A DNA stretch of 64,000 nt from Uliginosibacterium aquaticum (GTDB lineage: Bacteria; Pseudomonadota; Gammaproteobacteria; Burkholderiales; Rhodocyclaceae): positions 1,116,001 to 1,180,000 of the forward strand of contig NZ_JABCSC020000001.1 of assembly GCF_012972705.2 (NCBI RefSeq), read 5' to 3'. The position numbers and the translations under genes are program-made. Position 1 is the first letter of the stretch, and the number at the start of each line of letters is the position of its first letter. The notes under the pieces were generated by a model. The model ran no database searches, was not told the DNA's origin, and was given only the letters and a program-made list of their open reading frames with translations. This document shows positions 28,856 through 38,420 of this stretch, piece after piece.

Positions 28856-30127
28856 ATGTTCAGCAAACTTCTGCTTGGCGGCACCGCTGCCTTGCTCGCG
28901 ATGACCCACGCCCATGCCCAGACCGTGACCGGCTGCGGCACAGAAACCAGCAACCTCACGGCATCCAAGGTGTATTACGTGACGCCGAGCGCCTCCAGCA
29001 GTGGCGCCGGCACCAGCTTTTCGGCGCCGATGAGCTTTGCCACAGCGCTTTCGAAGGTGAGTGCAGGGCAGATGATCCTGCTCCAGCCCGGCACCTACAG
29101 CATCGCCTATACCGCCGGGGCCAAAAACACCATCACCCTGTCGAAGTCCGGCACCTCCGCTGCGAAGATCTACATGGTGGCCGCCAATTGCGGCCGCGCG
29201 GTGATCGACTTCTCCTTCCCCGCCAATACCTATGTCGATAGCTCCTACGGCTTTTATGTGACCGGCAGCTACTGGTATTTCAAGGGCATCGCCGTGACCC
29301 GCGCCGGCTACCAGGGCGCCTACGTCACCGGCGCCTACAACACCTTCGAGAACGCCGCTTTCTACAACAACCGCAACAGCGGGCTGGAGATCAACAAGGG
29401 CGGCTCCTATACCACGGTCATCAATACCGATTCCTACGAGAACTACGATCCGAAGAAACTGGGTGGCATGGCTGACGGCTTCGCGTCCAAGCAGACCCAA
29501 GGCCCTGGCAATGCCTTCTACGGCTGCCGTGCCTGGAATAACTCCGACGATGGCTTCGATACCTTCGACAGCACCCAGAAGGTCATCATTTCCAAGAGCT
29601 GGGCCTTCAAGAATGGCGTCGATATCTGGGGTTACGGCGGTTTTGTCGGTAACGGCAACGGCTTCAAGCTTGGTGGCAACAGCGTCGCCCAGAACAATGT
29701 GATCACCCAGTCGGTGGCCTTCGGTAACGTCAAGAAAGGCTTTGACCAGAACAGCAACACCGGCAGCGTCACGCTCTACAACAACACGTCCTACAAGAAC
29801 GGCATCAACTACGGCTTCGGCCAGCCGGTCGCTTCGGGCTCCAAGCACATCTTCAAGAACAACATCTCGCTCTCGGGGACCAGTGCGGACAGCATCGCCA
29901 ACGCCACTTCGAGCAACAACACCTGGAACAGCCTGGCCGCCAGCAGCTCGGATTTCGCCAGCCTCGACACCAGCCTCGCCACTGCCGCGCGCAATGCGGA
30001 TGGCAGTCTGCCGAGCAACAACCTGTTCCGCCTCTCGTCTTCCAGCAAGATGATCAACAAAGGCGTGAACGTAGGCCTTTCCTATCTGGGCACGGCCCCG
30101 GACCTGGGGGCTTTCGAGCGCCAGTAA
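28856..30127 (+). CDS. Secreted PL9 pectate lyase
   Basis: A 423-residue secreted lyase with a signal peptide (1-21, LLAMTHAHAQ) and a parallel beta-helix of the PL9 family. The PL9 motifs are clear: NRNSGLEINKGGSYTTVIN, MADGFASKQTQGPGN, CRAWNNSDDGFDTFDS with the Ca-binding aspartates, and GNGFKLGGN with the catalytic Lys (about 271). It has no linker or binding module, unlike the divergent PL1 enzyme. PL9 enzymes prefer low-methyl pectate, so it would act after the pectinesterase. A terminator follows. Confidence 0.92.
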   Translation: MFSKLLLGGTAALLAMTHAHAQTVTGCGTETSNLTASKVYYVTPSASSSGAGTSFSAPMSFATALSKVSAGQMILLQPGTYSIAYTAGAKNTITLSKSGTSAAKIYMVAANCGRAVIDFSFPANTYVDSSYGFYVTGSYWYFKGIAVTRAGYQGAYVTGAYNTFENAAFYNNRNSGLEINKGGSYTTVINTDSYENYDPKKLGGMADGFASKQTQGPGNAFYGCRAWNNSDDGFDTFDSTQKVIISKSWAFKNGVDIWGYGGFVGNGNGFKLGGNSVAQNNVITQSVAFGNVKKGFDQNSNTGSVTLYNNTSYKNGINYGFGQPVASGSKHIFKNNISLSGTSADSIANATSSNNTWNSLAASSSDFASLDTSLATAARNADGSLPSNNLFRLSSSSKMINKGVNVGLSYLGTAPDLGAFERQ

Positions 30128-30170
30128 GCCGGCCCGGCGGTGCGATCGCGCGCCCTGGTAGCACAGCAAG

Positions 30171-30198
30171 CACGCCGCAAGCCGGCGTGTTTTTTTTT
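30171..30198 (+). terminator. Rho-independent terminator of the PL9 gene
   Basis: CACGCCG pairs with CGGCGTG around CAAGC, followed by nine T. It begins 44 bases after the stop. Confidence 0.87.
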
Positions 30199-30226
30199 GC
30201 CCGCCGCTGGCGTGTTGTTCGAATGT

Positions 30227-30272
30227 AAAGATATATCTTTGTTCTTGATAAGAGTAATTCTTAGATATATCT
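30227..30272. promoter_or_regulatory. Paired palindromic operators in front of the PadR gene
   Basis: AAAGATATATCTTT (30227-30240) is a perfect 14-base palindrome. A second core, AGATATATCT (30263-30272), repeats its central 10 bases. The centres are 34 bases apart and both lie 50-100 bases before the PadR start. PadR regulators usually repress themselves from such A+T-rich dyads. Confidence 0.75.
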
Positions 30273-30325
30273 TTTGTTCATGGCGTTCATCCGGACGCCG
30301 ATGTAACAAGACACAGGAGCACGAC

Positions 30326-30883
30326 ATGCGAGGCATGCATCATGGCCATGGTGGCCATCCACACGGAAAACATCATCGGGGCGGCCCGATGGGCGAGGGA
30401 CGCGAATTCAGGGGCGGCGGCATGGGCAAGCGGATGTTCGAGCACGGGCATCTGAAGCTGCTGGTGCTGAGCCTGCTGCAGGAGCAGCCGCGGCATGGTT
30501 ACGAACTCATCAAGGCCATCGAGGAGCTGGCCGGTGGCGATTACGCGCCGAGCCCCGGCGTGATCTATCCCACCCTGACCTTGCTCGAAGAGCTCGGGCA
30601 GGCCAGTGTCAGCGAACACGGTGGCAAGAAGAAGTACGCCATTACTGCCGAGGGCGCCGTGCTGCTCGAAGCCGAGCGTGAAACACTGGAGCGCATCCGC
30701 GCTCGTCTGGCTGCGGCGGGCTCGGTGGCGGATGCCCGTCGCTCACCCGAGCTGCAGCGTGCCATTCACAACTTCAAAATGGCGCTTCATCTGCGTCTTG
30801 CGAAGGGCGAGCTGGATGCTGAAGCCACCGCCAGGATCACCGCCGCCATTGATCATGCGGCCCAGGAAATCGAGCGCAGCTGA
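30326..30883 (+). CDS. PadR-family transcriptional regulator with His-rich N terminus (YqjI-like)
   Basis: A 185-residue repressor starting at MRGMHHGHGG. The first 25 residues hold nine His and many Gly, as in E. coli YqjI, a nickel- and iron-responsive PadR protein. The winged helix (about 40-125) has HGYELIKAIEELAGG, APSPGVIYPTLTLLEELG and GGKKKYAITAEG, and a C-terminal dimerisation helix follows. Two matching palindromes lie upstream, so autoregulation is likely. The DUF3861 gene follows 26 bases later. Metal response is inferred from the His tail. Confidence 0.88.
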   Translation: MRGMHHGHGGHPHGKHHRGGPMGEGREFRGGGMGKRMFEHGHLKLLVLSLLQEQPRHGYELIKAIEELAGGDYAPSPGVIYPTLTLLEELGQASVSEHGGKKKYAITAEGAVLLEAERETLERIRARLAAAGSVADARRSPELQRAIHNFKMALHLRLAKGELDAEATARITAAIDHAAQEIERS

Positions 30884-30909
30884 GTGCTGGCGCAGACAGG
30901 AGAAACAGC

Positions 30910-32723
<1,814 letters not shown>

Positions 32724-32738
32724 GCGATCACGCTCGCT

Positions 32739-32779
32739 CCCAATGAAAAAGCCCGCTTGAAGCGGGCTTTTTCATTGGG
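32739..32779. terminator. Bidirectional terminator between argG and the ACT gene
   Basis: A perfect inverted repeat with 20-base arms centred on 32759: CCCAATGAAAAAGCCCGCTT and its complement. The core GCCCGCTT/AAGCGGGC is flanked by A5 and T5, so it works for both converging genes. Confidence 0.9.
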
Positions 32780-32791
32780 GCTTTCCTCGTC

Positions 32792-33193
32792 TTAGCGCAG
32801 CACACGGTGGCCAGCCGCTTCGAGCAATTCAATACCTCGCTCGGCGACTGATTGCAGCAGCAGAAGGTGGTCCGTGTCGTAGCTGGACACCACGTACACC
32901 CCGAGGCCGGCTTCCGACAAGGGCCGCACGATCGCCAGCAGGATGCCGTACTCATCAAACGCAAAAGGCCCTTGCAGCTTGAAGCAGCGCCAGGGGCCGG
33001 AGCTTTGCACGTCTGCAGGCACACGCGCTGCGAGACAGGTGATCGACAGCTCCTCGTCCGTGCGGCTGATCGAGACGAAGCCTTCGCCATCCGCCCAGTC
33101 GGGGATGGGCAAATCTGCAGCGAGTCGTGCGACCGCATAGTCGCCGCCGAGCTGGCGCAGGGTCTGGGTCTTCATCTTTGCGGTGTGCACCAT
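32792..33193 (-). CDS. ACT-domain protein
   Basis: A 133-residue protein with two adjacent ACT-like halves. The N-terminal half includes DWADGEGFVSISRTDEELSI and the second FAFDEYGILLAIVRPLSEAGLGVYVVSSYDTDHLLL, the amino-acid binding pattern of CASTOR-like ACT proteins. The start is the ATG after GGAGA; a second Met lies six codons in. It follows the isomerase gene on the same strand with a terminator between them. The ligand is unknown. Confidence 0.75.
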   Translation of the reverse strand: MVHTAKMKTQTLRQLGGDYAVARLAADLPIPDWADGEGFVSISRTDEELSITCLAARVPADVQSSGPWRCFKLQGPFAFDEYGILLAIVRPLSEAGLGVYVVSSYDTDHLLLLQSVAERGIELLEAAGHRVLR

Positions 33194-33210
33194 GCGGGGT
33201 TCTCCAAAAG

Positions 33211-33238
33211 AAAAAGCCCGCATGACGCGGGCTTTTTT
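33211..33238 (-). terminator. Rho-independent terminator of the isomerase gene
   Basis: AAAGCCCGC pairs with GCGGGCTTT around a short loop. On the minus strand it ends in T after the isomerase stop, and it abuts the ribosome site of the ACT gene. Its stem core resembles the argG terminator. Confidence 0.85.
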
Positions 33239-33261
33239 CAGGCTGGAAGCCGGAGCTTCGA

Positions 33262-33900
33262 TCAGGCCAGAATGCTCTTGATGTAAGCCACGATTTCCTG
33301 GTCTTGCGCGTTGGCGAAGAACAGTTCCTGGAACTTCTCGCCAGCAATGGCGGCCTTCAGCAGGTCTTGGTCGATGGCCTTCAGTGCGTCCACGAAGCTC
33401 TTGGTGGACGCAGCCTTCACGTCGCGCAGGATGCCGCGGTTCTTGGCCATGATGGCAGCGCGTTCCTTGGGGTAGCCCAGGCCACGTTCGCCGTCGAAGA
33501 GCTTGCGGTAGCAATCTTGCAGGTTCAGCTCGGCAGCCCAGCCGAAGCCCTTGGCGTAGGGCATGGAGATGGCGTTGCCGTCGTTGATCTGGCCGAACAG
33601 GAAAGCGTCGGTCGGGTCGATCACCAGGCCGCAGAACACGCCGGGCATCGAGTTACAGGCCAGCATGGCGCCCATGCCGGTGCCGCAGCCGGTCACCACG
33701 AAATCGGCAGCCTTGGAGTTCAGCAGGATGCCGGCCAGGATGCCGTTCATCACGTAGGTGAGCGAAGCCTTGTCTTCCGGGGTGTACATGCCGTAGTGAT
33801 GCACGTTGTGGCCCAGGGGCTCAGCGACGGTCTTGAGTGCGTTGTGAACGATCTCGGACTTCGCGGCTTGGCTGTTTTCGATGATGAGAGCGATCTTCAT
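33262..33900 (-). CDS. RpiB/LacA/LacB-family sugar-phosphate isomerase (possible DhuI-type)
   Basis: A 212-residue isomerase of the RpiB/LacAB fold. The active-site Cys is in VTGCGTGMGA, and YGMYTPED and NDGNAISMPYAKG are family-type segments. The length is greater than RpiB (about 150) and close to the subgroup that includes DhuI, which isomerises the deoxy-uronate produced by polysaccharide lyases. That role would fit the two pectate lyases in this window but is an inference. The ATG follows GGGACAC and no strong ribosome site is seen. It stands alone with its own terminator. Confidence 0.8.
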   Translation of the reverse strand: MKIALIIENSQAAKSEIVHNALKTVAEPLGHNVHHYGMYTPEDKASLTYVMNGILAGILLNSKAADFVVTGCGTGMGAMLACNSMPGVFCGLVIDPTDAFLFGQINDGNAISMPYAKGFGWAAELNLQDCYRKLFDGERGLGYPKERAAIMAKNRGILRDVKAASTKSFVDALKAIDQDLLKAAIAGEKFQELFFANAQDQEIVAYIKSILA

Positions 33901-34177
33901 GGAGTGTCCCTTGATGTCTAAATATCGACGCTGGGCGTCGGTTGCGAAAAGATGCTGAGCCTCTTCGGCAGGGCTGTCGGCGTGCTGCCGAAGACCCGCC
34001 CGCCAGAGGCGCGGCGAAACGCCCTAGGGTAAACGCGAGCCGCCCCAAATGCAAACCCGAGCGCGCGGAAATTCCCCTTGCGTAGGCAAAGAAGCGCCGG
34101 GGCTTGGGCTGGGTCAGTTTCGTTGAAGGCTTCGTGCGGCTCATTTTCAGGCCGGATGTGCCGTGCCCTTGGCGTGC
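33901..34177. other. Intergenic region between isomerase and ArsR gene
   Basis: No gene is supported. It must hold the isomerase promoter; the ArsR promoter is listed separately. GCCGAAGA and TCTTCGGC occur as short inverted segments around 33960-34005. Confidence 0.45.
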
Positions 34178-34220
34178 TTGACAGGCTTCACTACGGCAAC
34201 TAATTTACCAAACGGTTAAA
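34178..34220 (+). promoter_or_regulatory. Promoter and overlapping operator of the ArsR-led cluster
   Basis: TTGACA (34178-34183) and TAATTT (34201-34206) are 17 bases apart. An imperfect inverted repeat, ATTTACC...GGTTAAAT, overlaps the -10 region at about 34203-34221. A regulator bound there would block RNA polymerase, as expected for ArsR autoregulation. Confidence 0.72.
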
Positions 34221-34236
34221 TAATATTCTGAGCACC

Positions 34237-34575
34237 ATGCCTCGCGATGATCTGAGCACCACCTTTGCCGCCCTGGCAGACCCGACGCGGCGTGCCATCC
34301 TGGCGCGCCTGGCGCTGGGGGAGACCAGTGTGTCGGAGCTGGCTGAGCCCTTCGAAATGAGTCTGCCGGCGGTCACCAAGCATCTGAAGGTGTTGCAGCG
34401 GGCAGGGCTGGTCACCCAGGGGCGCCAGGCGCAGTGGCGACCCTGCCGGCTGGAGGCTGCTCCGTTGCAGGAAGTGGCCGGCTGGATCGAGCATTACCGG
34501 CAGTTCTGGGAGCAGCGCCTGGATCGGCTGGAAGACTATCTGCATGATCTGCAGGCGGGCCAGACCCGCACCTGA
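34237..34575 (+). CDS. ArsR/SmtB-family transcriptional regulator
   Basis: A 112-residue winged-helix repressor. The helix-turn-helix reads LADPTRRAILARLALGETSVSELAEPF, then MSLPAVTKHLKVLQRAGLVTQ as the recognition helix. There are no Cys pairs like those that bind arsenic or cadmium, so this is the SdpR-like type that lacks metal sites. It leads a cluster of two SRPBCC proteins, a GFA protein and a VOC protein, an association seen widely for this regulator type. Confidence 0.9.
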   Translation: MPRDDLSTTFAALADPTRRAILARLALGETSVSELAEPFEMSLPAVTKHLKVLQRAGLVTQGRQAQWRPCRLEAAPLQEVAGWIEHYRQFWEQRLDRLEDYLHDLQAGQTRT

Positions 34576-34652
34576 AACCTCATCCCACAAAAGTAGTCGG
34601 CATGAACCGGCGCCCGACCGATCTGGTCCATCAACAGAGAGAGAAACAAACC

Positions 34653-35099
34653 ATGAGCACAGGAACCGTTCGCCTGCATCGCGTGTTGCGCACCACGCCC
34701 GAGAAGATCTACCGCGCCTTCCTCAGCGCCGAGGCGCTGGCCAAATGGCTGCCGCCCTATGGTTTCGTGTGCAGGGTGGAGCAGATGGATGCGCGCGTCG
34801 GCGGCCGTTTCCGGATGTCCTTCGAGAACTTCACGAACGGGCAGGCACACAGCTTCGGAGGCGAGTACCTGGAGCTGATTCCGGGCGAGCTGATCCGCTA
34901 CACCGACCAGTTCGATGATCCGAACCTGCCCGGCGAGCTCCGGGTCTCGGTGGTGCTGAAGCCTGTGGTATGTGGCACCGAGCTGCAGATCGTGCAGGAA
35001 GGCATTCCGGCTGTGATTCCGGTGGAGATGTGCTACCTGGGCTGGCAGGAGTCGCTGGCGCAGCTGGCCAACCTGGTCGAGCCTGACATCAAGGAGTAA
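34653..35099 (+). CDS. SRPBCC-family protein (AHSA1-like)
   Basis: A 148-residue START-like fold protein starting at MSTGTVRLHRVLRTTPEKIY after AGAGAGAA. It has the AHSA1 pattern FLSAEALAKWLPPYGF, ARVGGRFRM, GEYLELIPGELIRYTDQF and a C-terminal WQESLAQLANL. Such proteins bind small hydrophobic ligands. It follows the ArsR gene by 77 bases and is probably controlled by it. Confidence 0.85.
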   Translation: MSTGTVRLHRVLRTTPEKIYRAFLSAEALAKWLPPYGFVCRVEQMDARVGGRFRMSFENFTNGQAHSFGGEYLELIPGELIRYTDQFDDPNLPGELRVSVVLKPVVCGTELQIVQEGIPAVIPVEMCYLGWQESLAQLANLVEPDIKE

Positions 35100-35147
35100 G
35101 CCCCCTCAGGCAGGCTCTCTGATCAAACCCACAACAGGAGCATCGGC

Positions 35148-35495
35148 ATGAAATACAGCGGAAGTTGTCACTGTGGTCAGGTGAAATTCGAGGTGGAAGG
35201 CGAGCTCACGGGCGCAATGGCCTGCAATTGTTCGATCTGCCAGCGCAAAGGGGCGCTGATGTGGTTCGTGCCGCGGGTGAGCCTGCATCTGCTGACTCCG
35301 GCGGACGCGCTGGCGACCTACACCTTCAACAAGCACGTCATCCAGCACCGCTTCTGCAAAACCTGCGGCATTCACCCCTTCGGTGAAGGCGTGGGGCCGG
35401 GTGGGGCCGCCATGGCGGCGATCAATATCCGCTGCCTGGAAGGCATCGAGCTTGATGAGCTGCCCGTGCAGCATTTCGACGGGCGCTCAATGTAA
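35148..35495 (+). CDS. GFA/CENP-V family zinc protein
   Basis: A 115-residue member of the family named after glutathione-dependent formaldehyde-activating enzyme. The Zn-binding cysteines are in SCHCGQVKF, CNCSICQRKG and FCKTCGIHP. The ATG follows ACAGGAG. Substrate specificity in the family is not settled. It is the third gene of the ArsR-led cluster. Confidence 0.88.
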   Translation: MKYSGSCHCGQVKFEVEGELTGAMACNCSICQRKGALMWFVPRVSLHLLTPADALATYTFNKHVIQHRFCKTCGIHPFGEGVGPGGAAMAAINIRCLEGIELDELPVQHFDGRSM

Positions 35496-35528
35496 GCGCC
35501 AGTCTGCTTCCAACGGAGAGAAACCACC

Positions 35529-35963
35529 ATGACCATTCTGAACACCTACCTCAACTTTCCCGGCACTGCCGAGGAAGCCTTCAGCTTCTACAAGTCCGTT
35601 TTCGGCGGTGAATTCGCCACCCTGATGCGTTACAAGGATGGTCCGGGCTGCCCCGAAGGTGGTGAGCTGCCGCCGGAGCTGGGCGACAAGATCCTGCACA
35701 TCTCCCTGCCCATCGGCGCCAACATGCTGATGGCCAGCGATGCCTTGCCGCCGCTGTGCCCGCCGGTTACGACTGGCAGCAACGTGTCCCTGTCCCTGCA
35801 CCCCGAGAGCGAGGCTGAAGCGCGCCGCCTGTTCGCAGCCCTGTCCGAAGGGGGGCAGGTGCAGATGCCCTTCCAGCCGATGTTCTGGGGCGCGTTGTTC
35901 GGCATGTGTGCGGACCGGTTCGGCATCCTGTGGATGGTGAATTTCGAGCTGCCGAAGGCCTGA
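35529..35963 (+). CDS. VOC-family protein, PhnB-like
   Basis: A 144-residue vicinal-oxygen-chelate protein of the PhnB-like group: TYLNFPGTAEEAFSFYKSVF, ISLPIGANMLMASDA and the C-terminal GALFGMCADRFGILWMVNFE. The usual metal ligands are mostly replaced, as in other PhnB-like proteins. The ATG follows GGAGAG. The next gene begins two bases after the stop. Confidence 0.88.
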   Translation: MTILNTYLNFPGTAEEAFSFYKSVFGGEFATLMRYKDGPGCPEGGELPPELGDKILHISLPIGANMLMASDALPPLCPPVTTGSNVSLSLHPESEAEARRLFAALSEGGQVQMPFQPMFWGALFGMCADRFGILWMVNFELPKA

Positions 35964-35965
35964 AG

Positions 35966-36466
35966 ATGGAGGCTCCCCGCATGCAGCAGGCGGTGCCGGA
36001 CGACAGCACCAGCGAAGTCTTGATCACACGCCTGCTCGATGCGCCGCGCGAGCTGGTCTTCCGCTGCTGGACCGAGCCGGAGCACGCCGCCCGCTGGTGG
36101 CTGCCGCCGGGCTTCAGCGCCACCGCCTGCGAGATTGATCTGCGCGTGGGCGGGCGCTTCTACATCGGCATGCGCAGCCCGCAGGGCGAGGACTATGCCT
36201 GCGAAGGCATCTATGAAGAGATCCTGCCGCCCGAGCGCCTCGTCTATCGCGGTATGGACGATGATCGCCACGCCTGTGGCAGCGGCCTGCCGCCACGCGG
36301 CCGGGTCACCGTGCTGTTTGGCGGGCAGGGCGGCCAGACCCGCCTCAGCATCCACGCCCGCTTCAGCTCGCCCCAGGCCCGTGCAGCGGCCATGGCCATG
36401 GGCTTTGACAGCAGCTGGCAAGGCGCGCTGGCAGGCTTTGCGGCCTACCTCCGGCAGCTAGGCTGA
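35966..36466 (+). CDS. SRPBCC-family protein (AHSA1-like), second copy
   Basis: A 166-residue SRPBCC protein: ITRLLDAPRELVFRCWTEPE, WWLPPGFSATACEIDLRVGG and GYxx-like GIYEEILPPERLVYRG. It belongs to the same group as the first SRPBCC protein, but the two are clearly different, so this is not a recent duplication. It may instead start at the ATG at 35981, which has a better ribosome site (GGAGG). It ends the ArsR-led cluster. Confidence 0.83.
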   Translation: MEAPRMQQAVPDDSTSEVLITRLLDAPRELVFRCWTEPEHAARWWLPPGFSATACEIDLRVGGRFYIGMRSPQGEDYACEGIYEEILPPERLVYRGMDDDRHACGSGLPPRGRVTVLFGGQGGQTRLSIHARFSSPQARAAAMAMGFDSSWQGALAGFAAYLRQLG

Positions 36467-36808
36467 GCGTTCCGCCCGCCTTCGTGTCTCTTGCGCATGG
36501 CGGGATGTGCGCTAGCCATAGCGTCCTCATGGATTAAATGTTTGTTACATGAGTTGCGGGGAGGGGACGACACCTCTCCTCGGAGCCCGGGTCCGTTTGC
36601 GCCCATGCCGTGAGCCCTTGCGCCGGCCGGAGGGCTGGCTATACAGGCCTGACTGGCGCACCTGACGAGGCTTCGCGATCGGAGGCTATTGACTTTTTGT
36701 GCACTGCAGCTAAAGGTATACCCTATGTATGCCCTTCGGGGCAGGTGAATCAAACGGCCCGTCCTCCGGCGGGTCGGGCAGCAGGTAGCGAGCAGCAGGA
36801 GGTGCAGT
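36467..36808. other. Intergenic region upstream of the patatin-like gene
   Basis: No gene is supported. TTGACT at about 36690 with A+T-rich sequence downstream is a weak promoter candidate. The leader contains CCCTTCGGGG, a stable tetraloop hairpin, and a GC-rich dyad before the ribosome site AGGAGG. Confidence 0.5.
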
Positions 36809-37909
36809 ATGGGTGCAGCGGAACGAGTCAATTCACGGCGCAGCGGCAGTGAGCCGGATGAATCCAACAGTTCGCGAGGCCCCGTCGCCTTCGCGCTGGG
36901 TGGTCTGGGAGGCGGCAATGCCTTCGGTGCAGGTTTTCTGGCGGCAGCCCAGGAGCGCCATGTGCGCCCTGCGGTGATCAGCTGTACCTCCGGCATGATC
37001 GTGTGGACGGCCCATTTCCTTGCCGGCCACGACCTGCGCGAAAAACTGCGCGAACAACTGGCCGAGATGCCGAAGGCCGCCGAATCGGCGCCCTTCGGCA
37101 ATCAGTGGATGCTCGCCAAGGGCCTGCCCGGCGTGTTCCGCCCGGCGATGCCGGAGTACTGGGAGCGCTGGTCTTTCCTCTCACCTTTCTCCGAACCCAA
37201 GGAGTGGGCAGACCGCCTGCTGCCGGCGCAGACCTGGGTGCCCACCCGCTCGCCCGAGTATTTCCAGTTTGTCGCCGATACCCTCGCCGAAAGCGAAACG
37301 GCGGTCATGTTCAACGCCTTCTGTCCGCCTACCGGGCAGGAATTCCTGTTTCTCAATGCCGCCGCCTGTAGCCGGCTCGGCGTGAGCTGGCACGAGCAGA
37401 CGCCCGGCACCGTCTACATGCCGATCACCGCCGAGGGCGTCGAAGCCGCGCTGCATCTCTACAGCTATGGCTACACGCGCACCTACTTCGGCATGCACCT
37501 GATCGATGGCGCCTACCACCGCCAGTTCATCCTCAATGAGCTGTGCGACATGGACCCGCGCCCCTCCACGATCTGGGTCGTGCGGCCGCAGAACTCGCGC
37601 TGGATCGGCGAAATGCCGGATAACTACTTCGAGCAGCGCGACATGGAAACCGAGATCGGCATGAACAGCTCCTATGCCATGCAGGTCTCGCGCATCGAGC
37701 TCATGAACAAGCTGGTGCGCGATGGCCACATGAAGGATGGCAGCCTGCGCCCGATCCAGCTTGAGCCCTTCCAGTTCGTCGGCAAACGCGGCTACTTCGA
37801 TTACTTCATCGAGAGCGAACACGTTTTCGATACCGCTTTCCACCGTGCGCTGGACCAGTTCGTGGCCCGCCACGGCTGGCAGAGCGCGCGGCTCGCGCTC
37901 GCGGGCTAG
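36809..37909 (+). CDS. Divergent patatin-like phospholipase family protein
   Basis: A 366-residue protein with an oxyanion-type loop (ALGGLGGGNAFGAGF), a nucleophile-elbow candidate (SCTSGM, S61) and a DGA motif (LIDGAYH, D about 233), the order seen in patatin lipases. The elbow deviates from GxSxG: the first Gly is Cys and the last is Met, so activity is uncertain. No signal peptide or membrane helix is obvious. The ATG follows AGGAGG. The TAG stop lies inside the CTAG flanking a MITE-like element, which may have altered the original C terminus. Confidence 0.6.
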   Translation: MGAAERVNSRRSGSEPDESNSSRGPVAFALGGLGGGNAFGAGFLAAAQERHVRPAVISCTSGMIVWTAHFLAGHDLREKLREQLAEMPKAAESAPFGNQWMLAKGLPGVFRPAMPEYWERWSFLSPFSEPKEWADRLLPAQTWVPTRSPEYFQFVADTLAESETAVMFNAFCPPTGQEFLFLNAAACSRLGVSWHEQTPGTVYMPITAEGVEAALHLYSYGYTRTYFGMHLIDGAYHRQFILNELCDMDPRPSTIWVVRPQNSRWIGEMPDNYFEQRDMETEIGMNSSYAMQVSRIELMNKLVRDGHMKDGSLRPIQLEPFQFVGKRGYFDYFIESEHVFDTAFHRALDQFVARHGWQSARLALAG

Positions 37910-38173
37910 GGTCTGTTGACATTCATCCGCCGGTCGCGCTCGTGGCGCTTTGGTCGGGGGGCAAGGCGCTGCGCCGAAGTCAGGGTGGCCCCCTGCCGAG
38001 AAGCTGCAACGCAGCTCCACGTCCAAAGCGTCCGAGCCCGGAGGGGTGAAGCGTATGGCTCGCGCTACTGCGTTGCACTCCTTGTGCGGGGGAGCCACCC
38101 CGCACTGCGTTGCGCGCCTTGTCCCGCAAGCCATACGCTTCACCGCGATCCGGCGAGTGAATGTCAACAGACC
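37910..38173. mobile_element. 264-bp MITE-like element with CTAG target duplication
   Basis: The ends GGTCTGTTGACATTCA (37910-37925) and its exact complement (38158-38173) form a 16-base perfect terminal inverted repeat, extending imperfectly to about 30 bases. CTAG flanks both sides (37906-37909 and 38174-38177). An internal inverted repeat, GTGAAGCGTATGGCT and AGCCATACGCTTCAC, encloses a further self-complementary stretch. No transposase frame is present. CTAG fits the 4-base YTAR target of IS5-group elements. Confidence 0.78.
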
Positions 38174-38346
38174 CTAGGCACCGCAGATCCAGGCGAGCAG
38201 GGTAGCTCCTGCTGAGGTGGCTTGTTTCCTCATGATGGATTTGGCGCGCGGATGCTCGCCCGCAAAGATGTCCGGGCTTGCCCCGACGGTTCTCTGCGAT
38301 TTGCAAAACGTCACCAAAAAGAGGGGCTAGTACCCGATCAAAATGC

Positions 38347-38373
38347 TCAACATTAAGGACGGGCCGCCGATAA
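38347..38373 (+). promoter_or_regulatory. Sigma-28 (FliA)-like promoter of the chemoreceptor gene
   Basis: TCAA (38347-38350), 15 bases, then GCCGATAA (38366-38373). The second half is a perfect match to the FliA -10 element and the first is 3 of 4. It sits 48 bases before the chemoreceptor start. Confidence 0.72.
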
Positions 38374-38420
38374 AGCGTGGACAAGAGCGATAAGCCACAT
38401 CCCCGTATCGGAGCCCCCTC

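Noticed and set aside
28748-30169. 473-residue antisense frame
   Set aside because: It lies fully opposite the PL9 pectate lyase gene, whose motifs are clear, and reflects high GC codon bias.
36725-36800. Riboswitch in the patatin-like gene leader
   Set aside because: CTTCGGGGCAGG recalls the start of the FMN element, but the remaining conserved helices are missing.
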